Part shown: in pieces, positions 5,483-12,347 of the stretch
How positions within the stretch are numbered: the first letter of the stretch is position 1
How the letters are laid out: every line of letters begins with the position of its first letter
From: an uncultured Eubacteriales bacterium
GTDB taxonomy: Bacteria > Bacillota > Clostridia > Oscillospirales > CAG-272
Assembly: GCA_902462015.1 (NCBI GenBank)
Contig: CABPZV010000038.1
Coordinates: 1 to 13,454, forward strand
Length of the DNA: 13,454 bases
Reading direction: 5' to 3'
Translations under genes and position numbers: made by a program
The notes under the pieces: generated by a model
What the model was told of the DNA's origin: nothing
The model's input: only the letters and a program-made list of their open reading frames with translations
Database searches by the model: none

Positions 5483-7918
5483 TTAGTTAAGCTTCAGCCG
5501 ATATGACGGAATATCCTCTGTTCCTATTTTCCACACCTCAATATACTCAGTGTCTCTTCCGCCTGAGTTAGAGTTTAAATCAGCAATTTTTTCTGTTCCG
5601 AACAGAATCAGCTCAGTCTCCGCAGCATAAAATCTCACTGACTGCTTTGCACTCGGAGAATGCGAGCCTATAACAGCATAATCCGGATTTTTCAGTCTGC
5701 CTGAATATCTGCGTCCCTCCGCTCTTATACAATCCCGCTCGGAACCGGCAATATATGAAAAGCTTTTTCTGTTCTCTTCTTCGGAATAAATATCAAAGGA
5801 TATAACAGGAACGGAAGATCGGGGCAAGAGAGTATATTCTGTCACGGAAAAGGTATAATCTCCCAGACTAATCCTGTCACCGCACTCATAATGAACTACT
5901 TCTACTCCGCACGTATCTGCAATACGTGCAATAGCGGCAGAAAAGCTGCGATCACTTTCACTGAGCTGTTCAGGCAGATAAATTACTGAAAAATCCCCTG
6001 AAAGTAAAACTTTTTTCAGAGAAGAAAGATACCTCCTATGAAAATGTGTAAGAATAAGCACAGAAGGAGACTCACTGCCACTTTCATAAACAAGCTGCTC
6101 TCTTGCATTCAGAATCAGCTCTCCATTCCCGTCGGATACATCAATTACCGCGCTCTCCGACTTGTCACGAAGTAAAAAACATTCGTTTTCATCCGAGATG
6201 AAATATATAAGTTCAGATACATTATTTAACAACGACGAAAACAGATGAGAAGCTGTCGCCGAAGAAATAAGGAACACAGAAATCAGACAACACGTAACCT
6301 TAAGCCCACCAGGCTTTCGATTTTTAAGAAACCCGACAAAAAGAAATACAGATAACACAACTGTTACAGAAATAACACCTGCAGCAAATATTGCCGGAGA
6401 ATATACGTTATTCATTGAAACGGAGGCACCGATTTTCTCGGCGAGAACAAAAGAAAGCGAGCTTATAGCCCCGGACAACACAGAAACCACAGCCGCCGAA
6501 AATCTTCCGACAGGAGAAAGAAATCCGGAAAGTAAAACCAAAGGAGACACTGAAAGCAATATAGATGTAAGAGGAACGAGAAGTAAGTTTGCCGCTGTCG
6601 AAAAAACCGATACACCGCCGAACAGTAATATTGTTACAGGAAGTGAAAACAGCGTTGCTGATACGCTCATATTTATGAGCGATCCGAAATACTCAAAAGA
6701 TCCAATAAAAATACCGCGCAAATATGCTGTAACTGCGTTTTTAGAAGCCCTTGAATTCCACGCATCACACAATGATGTAATTTTTCCGTTCAACGCTGTA
6801 CCTAAAGTAAGTATCCCAAAGGTAGTAACAAATGATAGGATCAGTCCCGCATCTGCAGATGACAGCGGATTCACAGCTATCAGTACAGCTGCCGCAGTAA
6901 AAAGAGAAGTTACCGAATCGCCCTCTCTTCCAAATGTAAACGCAGCCCTTGACAAGGTAAGCATAACAGCTGCACGAAGAATCGACGGAGAAAATCCCGT
7001 AAGAGCTGCAAAAAGAAATGAAGAAAGTACAATAAAGCTCCGGCGTATCCAAGCAGGAAAACTCATCCCTGACATCAGAAGCTCAAAAAAGCCGATTATT
7101 AAGGAAAGATGCATACCGCTTACCGCGATCAGATGAGCAGCACCAAGCCGCCTAAAGTTTTCGGTTAGTGAGTCGGAAAGCCCACTCCTGTCTCCAAGCA
7201 TTATCGCACGCACAAGTCCGGAAGTGTTCTTTCCGACGCGCATATCTACAGTTGAAGATAGCTTTTGCCTGAACCGTGCAATAACGGCACCAGGAGAATT
7301 GCTTCTATTTCGGTTTTCAAAGCTTCCTTCCGCCGCCTCTATTTTGAGAAAACGGCCTTCTGACGCAAATGAAAGCCGCGATATAAAAGAATCCCCAATA
7401 CTCTCATTTTCCGTGATATAACCAATCACATAACCTGTTTCGCCTACCGAGAGATCCGTCTCAAAATCAGATGTAAGCAGTCCGTTCAGCGCTGTCCTTT
7501 TTCCGTCAATTTCATTGATACGTATTTTGTAGATAGAATTGTAAGAACTGAAGCTCACACATTCCTGAACTGTGTATCTTATTTTAGAGTCCCTCCCAGT
7601 ATATTTGTCAAATGTCATCTGTGGTACAGCTTCAAAACAAACATACTGCATAATTATACTTACAGAAATTGACGCCAATGAAATTGCAATGGTCCTTATC
7701 CGGAAAACAATAAATAAATCTGCATGTTTACGTTTTTCTAAAAACGCTAATATAAACAGAAATACTGATGCGGCAAAGAAAACAGCAATTATAGTCAGAA
7801 TCACTGATAAATCAGTTTTTTTAGGAGACATTACAAAACAGGCTGATAAACAAAATGAAGATAATATAAAACAACAAAAAACAAAACAAGCGGGACGAGT
7901 GTCAATAAATTCTCTCAT
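5483..7918 (-). CDS. comEC: ComEC/Rec2-family DNA-uptake channel protein
   Basis: An 811-residue polytopic membrane protein of the ComEC/Rec2 family, which carries one strand of incoming DNA across the cytoplasmic membrane during natural transformation. Order of parts: two or three N-terminal membrane helices (about 10-95); a soluble OB-like DUF4131 region (about 110-200); the Competence domain with the diagnostic AAHLIAVSGMHLSLIIGFFE (260-279) and LTGFSPSILRAAVM (306-319), and many membrane helices to about 560; then a C-terminal metallo-beta-lactamase-like domain (about 565-811). In that last domain the usual HxHxDH is HFHRRY (625-630), and the later HHGS-type block reads GSHSP (751-755). 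The metal site is therefore degenerate and nuclease activity is doubtful. The ATG at 7918 has a strong GGGAGG site about 8 nt upstream. It is convergent with spoVAE; no comEA or other competence gene is in the window. Confidence 0.93.
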   Translation of the reverse strand: MREFIDTRPACFVFCCFILSSFCLSACFVMSPKKTDLSVILTIIAVFFAASVFLFILAFLEKRKHADLFIVFRIRTIAISLASISVSIIMQYVCFEAVPQMTFDKYTGRDSKIRYTVQECVSFSSYNSIYKIRINEIDGKRTALNGLLTSDFETDLSVGETGYVIGYITENESIGDSFISRLSFASEGRFLKIEAAEGSFENRNRSNSPGAVIARFRQKLSSTVDMRVGKNTSGLVRAIMLGDRSGLSDSLTENFRRLGAAHLIAVSGMHLSLIIGFFELLMSGMSFPAWIRRSFIVLSSFLFAALTGFSPSILRAAVMLTLSRAAFTFGREGDSVTSLFTAAAVLIAVNPLSSADAGLILSFVTTFGILTLGTALNGKITSLCDAWNSRASKNAVTAYLRGIFIGSFEYFGSLINMSVSATLFSLPVTILLFGGVSVFSTAANLLLVPLTSILLSVSPLVLLSGFLSPVGRFSAAVVSVLSGAISSLSFVLAEKIGASVSMNNVYSPAIFAAGVISVTVVLSVFLFVGFLKNRKPGGLKVTCCLISVFLISSATASHLFSSLLNNVSELIYFISDENECFLLRDKSESAVIDVSDGNGELILNAREQLVYESGSESPSVLILTHFHRRYLSSLKKVLLSGDFSVIYLPEQLSESDRSFSAAIARIADTCGVEVVHYECGDRISLGDYTFSVTEYTLLPRSSVPVISFDIYSEEENRKSFSYIAGSERDCIRAEGRRYSGRLKNPDYAVIGSHSPSAKQSVRFYAAETELILFGTEKIADLNSNSGGRDTEYIEVWKIGTEDIPSYRLKLN

Positions 7919-7943
7919 TACACTTCCTCCCGCTTCAATAAGA

Positions 7944-7977
7944 CGTTTCCGCGACGGACAGTCACCGTCGCAAAACG
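7944..7977 (-). promoter_or_regulatory. GC-rich hairpin in the comEC leader
   Basis: GCGACGG (7951-7957) pairs with CCGTCGC (7965-7971) around a 7-nt loop. The stem extends through CGTTT (7944-7948) and AAACG (7973-7977) after a small internal bulge. It ends 26 bp before the comEC start. There is no T-run after it on the minus strand, so a simple terminator for fucU is not well supported; a leader structure or repeat is as likely. Confidence 0.45.
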
Positions 7978-7999
7978 AAAAGCTTATATAGAGTCCAAT

Positions 8000-8029
8000 A
8001 TCTGTTAGCCGAACATCTGTTAAACGAAC
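8000..8029. repeat. Two-copy 15-bp tandem repeat upstream of comEC
   Basis: ATCTGTTAGCCGAAC (8000-8014) is followed at once by ATCTGTTAAACGAAC (8015-8029), 13 of 15 bases identical. Across the junction, CGAACATCTGTT (8010-8021) partly resembles the Gram-positive LexA box CGAAC-N4-GTTC, though its final positions do not match. It lies in the 180-bp gap between fucU and comEC, which has no strong sigma-A promoter that I can see. Confidence 0.5.
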
Positions 8030-8098
8030 ACCCTGACAGGCAACCGTCTTTACATACTACACTTTAGTTATATTCTTTTGTTTGAAAATAAGCAGTAC

Positions 8099-8521
8099 TT
8101 ACTCTATTACAACGCCCTTTCTGATGATTATATTAGCATAAAGCGCCGTCTCGCCCGATGTTACAACGGCATATGCATTCTTTGCTCTCTCATAAAAATC
8201 AAAACGCTCAATTTGCGTCATCGGCTTATCGGTATACTTTCCAGTAATTGCTTTGAATTCATCCCATATAGGCGTTTCAACATTATCTCCGAGGACTTTC
8301 TGCATAATATAGACCGGGTCTGAATAGGTGTCGAGTGGATAAAGCTTAAGAATAGCTTCAAGAAGCTCCGGAACAGTATGACCATCCTCGCGTACGAGTC
8401 TCTGAGCAACCCTTGCGGCAGGAAAATTGCCGTCTCCGATTACAAGCTCATCGCCGTGACCCATTTCCATAAGAATTTTAAGAAGATCCGGTGAAATAAT
8501 CGACGGAATACCTTTTAACAT
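8099..8521 (-). CDS. fucU: RbsD/FucU-family sugar mutarotase (fucose mutarotase type)
   Basis: A 140-residue protein collinear with E. coli FucU, the cytoplasmic enzyme that interconverts alpha and beta anomers of L-fucose (RbsD relatives act on ribose). Conserved features are ISPDLLKILMEMGHGDELVI (9-28) with the general-acid His22, Asp30, an arginine at 106 in ERFDFYERA, and the C-terminal YANIIIRKGV (128-137). FucU-like motifs fit better than RbsD. The start is placed at the ATG at 8521 because GGAGG lies 7 nt upstream of it; the ATG two codons earlier (8527) is only 1 nt from that site. No fucose kinase, isomerase, aldolase or transporter gene is nearby, so the substrate in this organism is uncertain. 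It has its own near-consensus promoter. Confidence 0.92.
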   Translation of the reverse strand: MLKGIPSIISPDLLKILMEMGHGDELVIGDGNFPAARVAQRLVREDGHTVPELLEAILKLYPLDTYSDPVYIMQKVLGDNVETPIWDEFKAITGKYTDKPMTQIERFDFYERAKNAYAVVTSGETALYANIIIRKGVVIE

Positions 8522-8544
8522 TTTCATACCTCCATTCCGGCGGT

Positions 8545-8583
8545 TTTCAGCCGCACGGTTTTAATATTTATATGAAACCGGCT
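8545..8583 (-). promoter_or_regulatory. Structured leader of fucU
   Basis: In the predicted roughly 95-nt leader, CGGTTT (8556-8561) pairs with AAACCG (8575-8580). The stem continues through AGCC and GGCT across a 4-nt GCAC bulge. It ends about 25 nt before the start codon, close to the GGAGG site. No known riboswitch motif is recognised, and no T-run follows it. Confidence 0.35.
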
Positions 8584-8622
8584 CTGCCGATTTCTTATCT
8601 GAGCAAACTTCGATGTGAGGCT

Positions 8623-8651
8623 ATTATAACACAACATCATTTTTTTGTAAA
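8623..8651 (-). promoter_or_regulatory. Near-consensus sigma-A promoter of fucU
   Basis: On the minus strand TTTACA (8651-8646) is followed after exactly 17 bp by a perfect TATAAT (8628-8623). It is the best promoter in the window. It begins 24 bp past the tgt stop codon, predicting a start near 8616 and a leader of about 95 nt to fucU. Confidence 0.8.
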
Positions 8652-8674
8652 GAGAATATGAGCAAATACAGATA

Positions 8675-9808
8675 TTAAAGCCTTTCTCCTAAAATGCATC
8701 TATACTTATTATAGAAAGCTTCAAAACATCCGCCATCAAGTGCATCACGGATTTTCTGCATCAATTCATTGTAAAAATAAAGATTATGAAGAACGCAAAG
8801 ACGCATGCCGAGAATTTCACGCGCTTTGAATAAATGACGGATATACGCCTTTGAATATCTGCGGCATGCTGGACATCTGCAGGTCTCGTCAATCGGATTT
8901 GGGTCTCTCTGAAATTTTTCATTCAGAAGATTTAATTTCCCTTTCCAGGTAAAAAGGTTGCCATGCCTTGCGTTTCTGCTCGGCATAACACAGTCAAAAA
9001 AATCAACTCCAAGATGAACCGCTTCAAGAATATTCACCGGAGTTCCGACGCCCATCAAATATCTTGGTTTATCATATGGCATATGCGGTTCTACCGCATC
9101 AATAATCCGGTACATTTCATCAGTATCCTCTCCAACGGCAAGACCGCCTATCGCATAACCGTCAAGATCAAGCCCGGAAATCTGCTCCATATGATTAATC
9201 CGAAGATCTTCATATGTAGATCCCTGGTTAATTCCAAAAAGAAGCTGATTCGGATTAATTGTTCCGGGAAGAGAGTTGAGACGCTTGTGTTCCTCAGCGC
9301 AGCGTACAAGCCACCGATAAGTTCTCTCGCATGATTTTTTTACATAATTATACTCAGCCGGATTTTCAACACATTCATCAAACGCCATAGCGATTGTGGA
9401 CCCAAGATTTGACTGAATCTGCATGCTTTCCTCGGGACCCATAAATATTTTCTTTCCGTCGATATGCGAGGAAAAATATACGCCTTCCTCTTTGATGCTT
9501 CTGAGCTTTGCGAGAGAAAATACCTGAAATCCGCCGCTGTCAGTAAGCACCGGTTTGTCCCAATTAAAAAATTTGTGTATGCCTCCAAGATCACGGATCA
9601 GTCCGTCTCCGGGCCTGATATGGAGATGATACGTATTTGAAAGCTCGACCTGACAGCCGATTTCACACAGATCAAAGGTCGATATTCCGCCCTTAACGGC
9701 TGCGCTGGTTCCAACATTCATAAAGACCGGAGTTTCAATCACCCCATGAACCGTTTCCATTGTACCGCGGCGCGCTCTGCCCTCGGTTTTTTTTATTTTA
9801 TATGACAT
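8675..9808 (-). CDS. tgt: Queuine/preQ1 tRNA-ribosyltransferase Tgt
   Basis: A 377-residue bacterial Tgt, which swaps guanine 34 for preQ1 in Asp, Asn, His and Tyr tRNAs on the queuosine pathway. The TIM-barrel motifs are intact: general-base region TDSGGFQVFSL with Asp90, MAFDEC (141-146), the substrate pocket GGLAVGE (221-227), and the nucleophile Asp272 in DFFDCVMPSRNARHG. The zinc site is C310, C312, C315 and H341 (CRCPAC, then LHNLYFY). The start is set at the ATG at 9808 because MSYKIKKTEGRARRG is the family N-terminus. The frame is open back to 9913, but that extension is not family-like and would cross the leader hairpin. AAAGG lies 13 nt upstream, and an ATG at 9820 is an alternative. 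No queA or other queuosine gene is in the window. Confidence 0.97.
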   Translation of the reverse strand: MSYKIKKTEGRARRGTMETVHGVIETPVFMNVGTSAAVKGGISTFDLCEIGCQVELSNTYHLHIRPGDGLIRDLGGIHKFFNWDKPVLTDSGGFQVFSLAKLRSIKEEGVYFSSHIDGKKIFMGPEESMQIQSNLGSTIAMAFDECVENPAEYNYVKKSCERTYRWLVRCAEEHKRLNSLPGTINPNQLLFGINQGSTYEDLRINHMEQISGLDLDGYAIGGLAVGEDTDEMYRIIDAVEPHMPYDKPRYLMGVGTPVNILEAVHLGVDFFDCVMPSRNARHGNLFTWKGKLNLLNEKFQRDPNPIDETCRCPACRRYSKAYIRHLFKAREILGMRLCVLHNLYFYNELMQKIRDALDGGCFEAFYNKYRCILGERL

Positions 9809-9829
9809 ATTAATTACCATGCCTTTCTT

Positions 9830-9857
9830 TGCATTTGTGCCGATAGGCACAAATGCA
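9830..9857 (-). promoter_or_regulatory. Perfect leader hairpin immediately upstream of tgt
   Basis: TGCATTTGTGCC (9830-9841) and GGCACAAATGCA (9846-9857) form a perfect 12-bp stem with a 4-nt loop. On the minus strand it ends directly before the AAGAAAGG ribosome site of tgt, 21 bp before the ATG. It has no T-run and no preQ1-riboswitch pattern that I recognise. Possible roles are transcript stabilisation, control of ribosome access or a protein-binding dyad. Confidence 0.6.
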
Positions 9858-9911
9858 GCGTGAAAAAGTGCACTGCAGTTTGCAGATTTCCGCCTTATCT
9901 CCTGTTTTTTC

Positions 9912-10030
9912 ATTCAATAAGGGACTTGCCCTGTCAAATGGCGTGGCAACCATTCAGCAGGAGATTATATCTCCCACTGAATGGTGAATGTAATCCGCCT
10001 TAATAGCGGGACATCTTGCCTAAGTTATAT
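9912..10030 (+). repeat. 119-bp hairpin-bearing repeat element between tgt and mutL (copies D and B)
   Basis: The left part, ATTCAATAAGGGACTTGCC (9912-9930), matches the short copy at 5358. The right part, CCGCCTTA (9995) through GCGGGACATC, TTGCC and TAAGTTATAT (10030), matches copy A at 3699-3735. The interior (9931-10014) carries a long hairpin and nothing coding. ACTTGCC near the left side and TCTTGCC near the right form a CTTGCC direct repeat about 90 bp apart. The right end overlaps the mutL stop codon and its last Ile codon. It could be a small non-autonomous mobile element or an insertion-sequence relic; no transposase is present. Confidence 0.5.
9949..9985. repeat. Long internal hairpin of the tgt-mutL repeat element
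   Basis: ACCATTCAG (9949-9957) pairs with CTGAATGGT (9977-9985), then a 2x2 CA/CA internal loop, then GGAGA (9960-9964) with TCTCC (9970-9974), closed by a TTATA loop. This gives 14 paired bases. It is not followed by a T-run on either strand, so it is not a canonical terminator for mutL. Confidence 0.75.
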
Positions 10031-12322
10031 CCTCTTAAACCGATGCTCTATATCGCGTTTAGTTATTTCAAAGGCAACAGGTCTGCCGTGCGGACAGTAA
10101 CGTATCTTCGGATTGTTTACCACCTCAGAGACAATCCACTTAATATGAGACTCGTCGTCTGTACGCCCGGCCTTGACAGCTGCCTTGCAGGAGGCCTGAA
10201 ACAATGCCTTTTCATATACATTGTTGCGCGAAACATCGGCCCCGCATCCGAGAGAAAGACGGGTTAAAATCTCTGAAAACATATCTGAGGCAGACGCATT
10301 GTCAAATTCTGCGGGTACCTGAGTAATTACTGCGCAGCATTCATTATCAATAAGTTCAAATGAAAAGCCTGTCCGAAGAATCTCGTCACGATATTCTTCG
10401 GCCGCGGTATATTCTTCATCCGATAGCTTAACCCTCTCCGGTATTAAAAGAACCTGAGAACAGCTGACGCCGTCATACATATTAGATTTCATTTTTTCAA
10501 ACAGAATACGCTCATGCGCCGCATGTTTGTCAATAACGAGAACCTTGTCCTCAAGCTCAACAAATACATACGCATTCGCGGCAACACCAATAATAGTGTA
10601 ATCAGCGTTATCACAGTTTTCTATCCGTTTTTCCAAGCGGTCTTTTTCTAATGTATCAGATGCCGCATGCAGATCTGTAGTCTCTTTTCCAGAAAAACCT
10701 TCACCGAGCGAAGTACATGAATTTTGAAATTCTTTGCCATGAAGATTCCCTTCTTTGGAAGAAGGAACGGCTGTTCCATCCGGCGGAACTTTATACGGAT
10801 ATTGTAAAAGCGAATCTTCTGTTGTATAAACCGAATCCTGTCTGTCTTCGGAATACTTATTTGTTTTCTGTACAGAATCCCGGCAAAAATCCGGCTTCGC
10901 TCCAGTGGAAGCGGTATCCGATGCAGATATATCGGAAATATGCTCTTTATTTAAAGCTTCCGGATTTTTATCACTGCCGTGAAAATGCTCCCTGTCCGCC
11001 TGTGCGGAAAATACAGGCTTATTATCTATTTCAGGGTCTTCATAATCGATATCGAGAAGACTGCGGCTGATTGGCCGTATTTTTTCGCTCCTGTCAGGCT
11101 GAGGAACAAATGCATTCACAAGTCTCTCAGCGCTTCTGTCAGGAGGATTACAGAGCGTATTTACAAGGTTCTCTTTTTTCTCATCTCCCTCCAGCCGGCT
11201 GACAAACGAGCCGACCGAAGATTCGCCGTTTCCGCTCTTTTCTGAAATCCGGCTATGTTCGTCCGTATTTAGATGCTGGCTTGAATCCTCAATATTTTTA
11301 TCCTTGTTAATTTCAAATATAGGTCTTGTAATACTGTGTATCAAAGCACCTCTGACAGCGGAAAAAACCGCGTCAAAAACCACCCGCTCATTTGAAAACT
11401 TAACCTCAAGCTTCGAAGGATGAACATTAACGTCTACAAGAGACGGATGTATTTTTAAATGGAGTACGCAAACAGGAAACTTATCCGCAGGAATATAGGT
11501 CTGAAAAGCAGCCTCGGACGCAGAAGACGCGGTCATACTTTTTATATAACGTCCGTTAATAAAAAAGTTTTCACCGCCCCGGTTTTTTTTTATCAGCTCC
11601 GGCGTACCAATATAGCCGTTTACCTCTACTCCGTCAGACTCACCTCTGACAGCGATGAGCTTTGAAGCGTATTCGCGTCCCATTGTAGAATATACCGCAC
11701 TTTTCAAGTTTCCGTCTCCGGCAGTCTGAAAACGAAGCTTGCCGTCGCATATCAGCTTGAATGATAGCTCCGGGTGTCCCAGCGCAGCTTTTTCCACCGC
11801 GGATGTTACAGCCATTGTCTCGGCTGCATCCTTTTTAAGAAATTTTCTCCGGGCAGGTACATTCGCAAAAAGTTCCTCGGCAATAATGGTTGTTCCGTCA
11901 GTACATCCGACATCCTCAGGCGGAAGCGCAGCGCCGCCGTCACATTCAATCATAGTACCTGTCTCATCCTCACGCCGTTTTGTAAGTATCCGAACCTTTG
12001 CAACGGATGATATAGCAGCAAGAGCCTCTCCCCTGAATCCAAGAGTAATAATATAATTCAAATCAGATGCGTTTTTTATCTTGCTTGTTGCATGACGCTT
12101 TATACACAGCGCGGCATCTCCACGCGACATGCCGCAGCCATCATCGGTTACACGCATCAGGGAAACTCCGCCGTTCTTGATTTCAACCGTAATGTGAGAA
12201 GCTCCCGCATCTATTGAGTTTTCGACAAGCTCTTTAACAGCGGAGGCAGGTCTCTCCACCACCTCGCCAGCGGCAATAAGATTCGCCACCTGAAAATCAA
12301 GTACGTTAATTACATTTTCCAT
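10025..12322 (-). CDS. mutL: DNA mismatch repair protein MutL (endonuclease type)
   Basis: A 765-residue MutL: after MutS finds a mismatch it dimerises, binds ATP and nicks the new strand. The N-terminal GHKL ATPase is intact, with ELVENSIDAGA (31-41, Asn35 for Mg-ATP), DDGCGM (60-65) and TLGFRGEALAAISSV (93-107). A transducer domain runs to about 340, then a long polar linker to about 570, rich in Ser, Asp and Glu. The C-terminal endonuclease domain has DKHAAHERILFE (598-609), where the family usually reads DQHA; a QVLLIP clamp-binding motif (623-628); ASCKAAVKAG (about 710-719); and CPHGRP (743-748). These metal-binding motifs fit an organism without MutH. The ATG at 12322 lies 25 bp after the mutS stop, with AGGATATTAAGGG upstream, so it is one operon with mutS. 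The stop codon lies inside the repeat element. Confidence 0.97.
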   Translation of the reverse strand: MENVINVLDFQVANLIAAGEVVERPASAVKELVENSIDAGASHITVEIKNGGVSLMRVTDDGCGMSRGDAALCIKRHATSKIKNASDLNYIITLGFRGEALAAISSVAKVRILTKRREDETGTMIECDGGAALPPEDVGCTDGTTIIAEELFANVPARRKFLKKDAAETMAVTSAVEKAALGHPELSFKLICDGKLRFQTAGDGNLKSAVYSTMGREYASKLIAVRGESDGVEVNGYIGTPELIKKNRGGENFFINGRYIKSMTASSASEAAFQTYIPADKFPVCVLHLKIHPSLVDVNVHPSKLEVKFSNERVVFDAVFSAVRGALIHSITRPIFEINKDKNIEDSSQHLNTDEHSRISEKSGNGESSVGSFVSRLEGDEKKENLVNTLCNPPDRSAERLVNAFVPQPDRSEKIRPISRSLLDIDYEDPEIDNKPVFSAQADREHFHGSDKNPEALNKEHISDISASDTASTGAKPDFCRDSVQKTNKYSEDRQDSVYTTEDSLLQYPYKVPPDGTAVPSSKEGNLHGKEFQNSCTSLGEGFSGKETTDLHAASDTLEKDRLEKRIENCDNADYTIIGVAANAYVFVELEDKVLVIDKHAAHERILFEKMKSNMYDGVSCSQVLLIPERVKLSDEEYTAAEEYRDEILRTGFSFELIDNECCAVITQVPAEFDNASASDMFSEILTRLSLGCGADVSRNNVYEKALFQASCKAAVKAGRTDDESHIKWIVSEVVNNPKIRYCPHGRPVAFEITKRDIEHRFKRI

Positions 12323-12347
12323 ATTCCCTTAATATCCTACAATCGTA

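Noticed and set aside
6675..7136. 153-residue plus-strand open frame opposite comEC
   Set aside because: It is the antisense of the membrane part of comEC, with low-quality composition and no recognisable domain; a shadow frame.
7951..7971. GC-rich stem considered as the fucU terminator
   Set aside because: The minus-strand sequence after it lacks a T-run, and it is close to the comEC ribosome site, so a leader structure is equally likely.
9809..9913. N-terminal extension of tgt by 35 codons
   Set aside because: The extra residues are not family-like, have no ribosome site, and are encoded by the leader hairpin and the edge of the repeat.
9912..9937. TTGACA (minus strand, 9937-9932) in the repeat as a -35 box for tgt
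   Set aside because: At 17-18 bp spacing the -10 position reads AATGAA or similar, only about half matching, so no promoter is called.
9949..9985. Long hairpin considered as the mutL terminator
   Set aside because: No T-run follows on the minus strand, and the hairpin belongs to the interior of the repeat element.
3699..10030. CRISPR array or tRNA interpretation of the repeats
   Set aside because: Copies are kilobases apart with no regular spacers, and no cloverleaf can be drawn.
11739..12056. 105-residue plus-strand open frame opposite mutL
   Set aside because: It lies wholly antisense to the conserved MutL ATPase coding sequence and has no ribosome site or family features.
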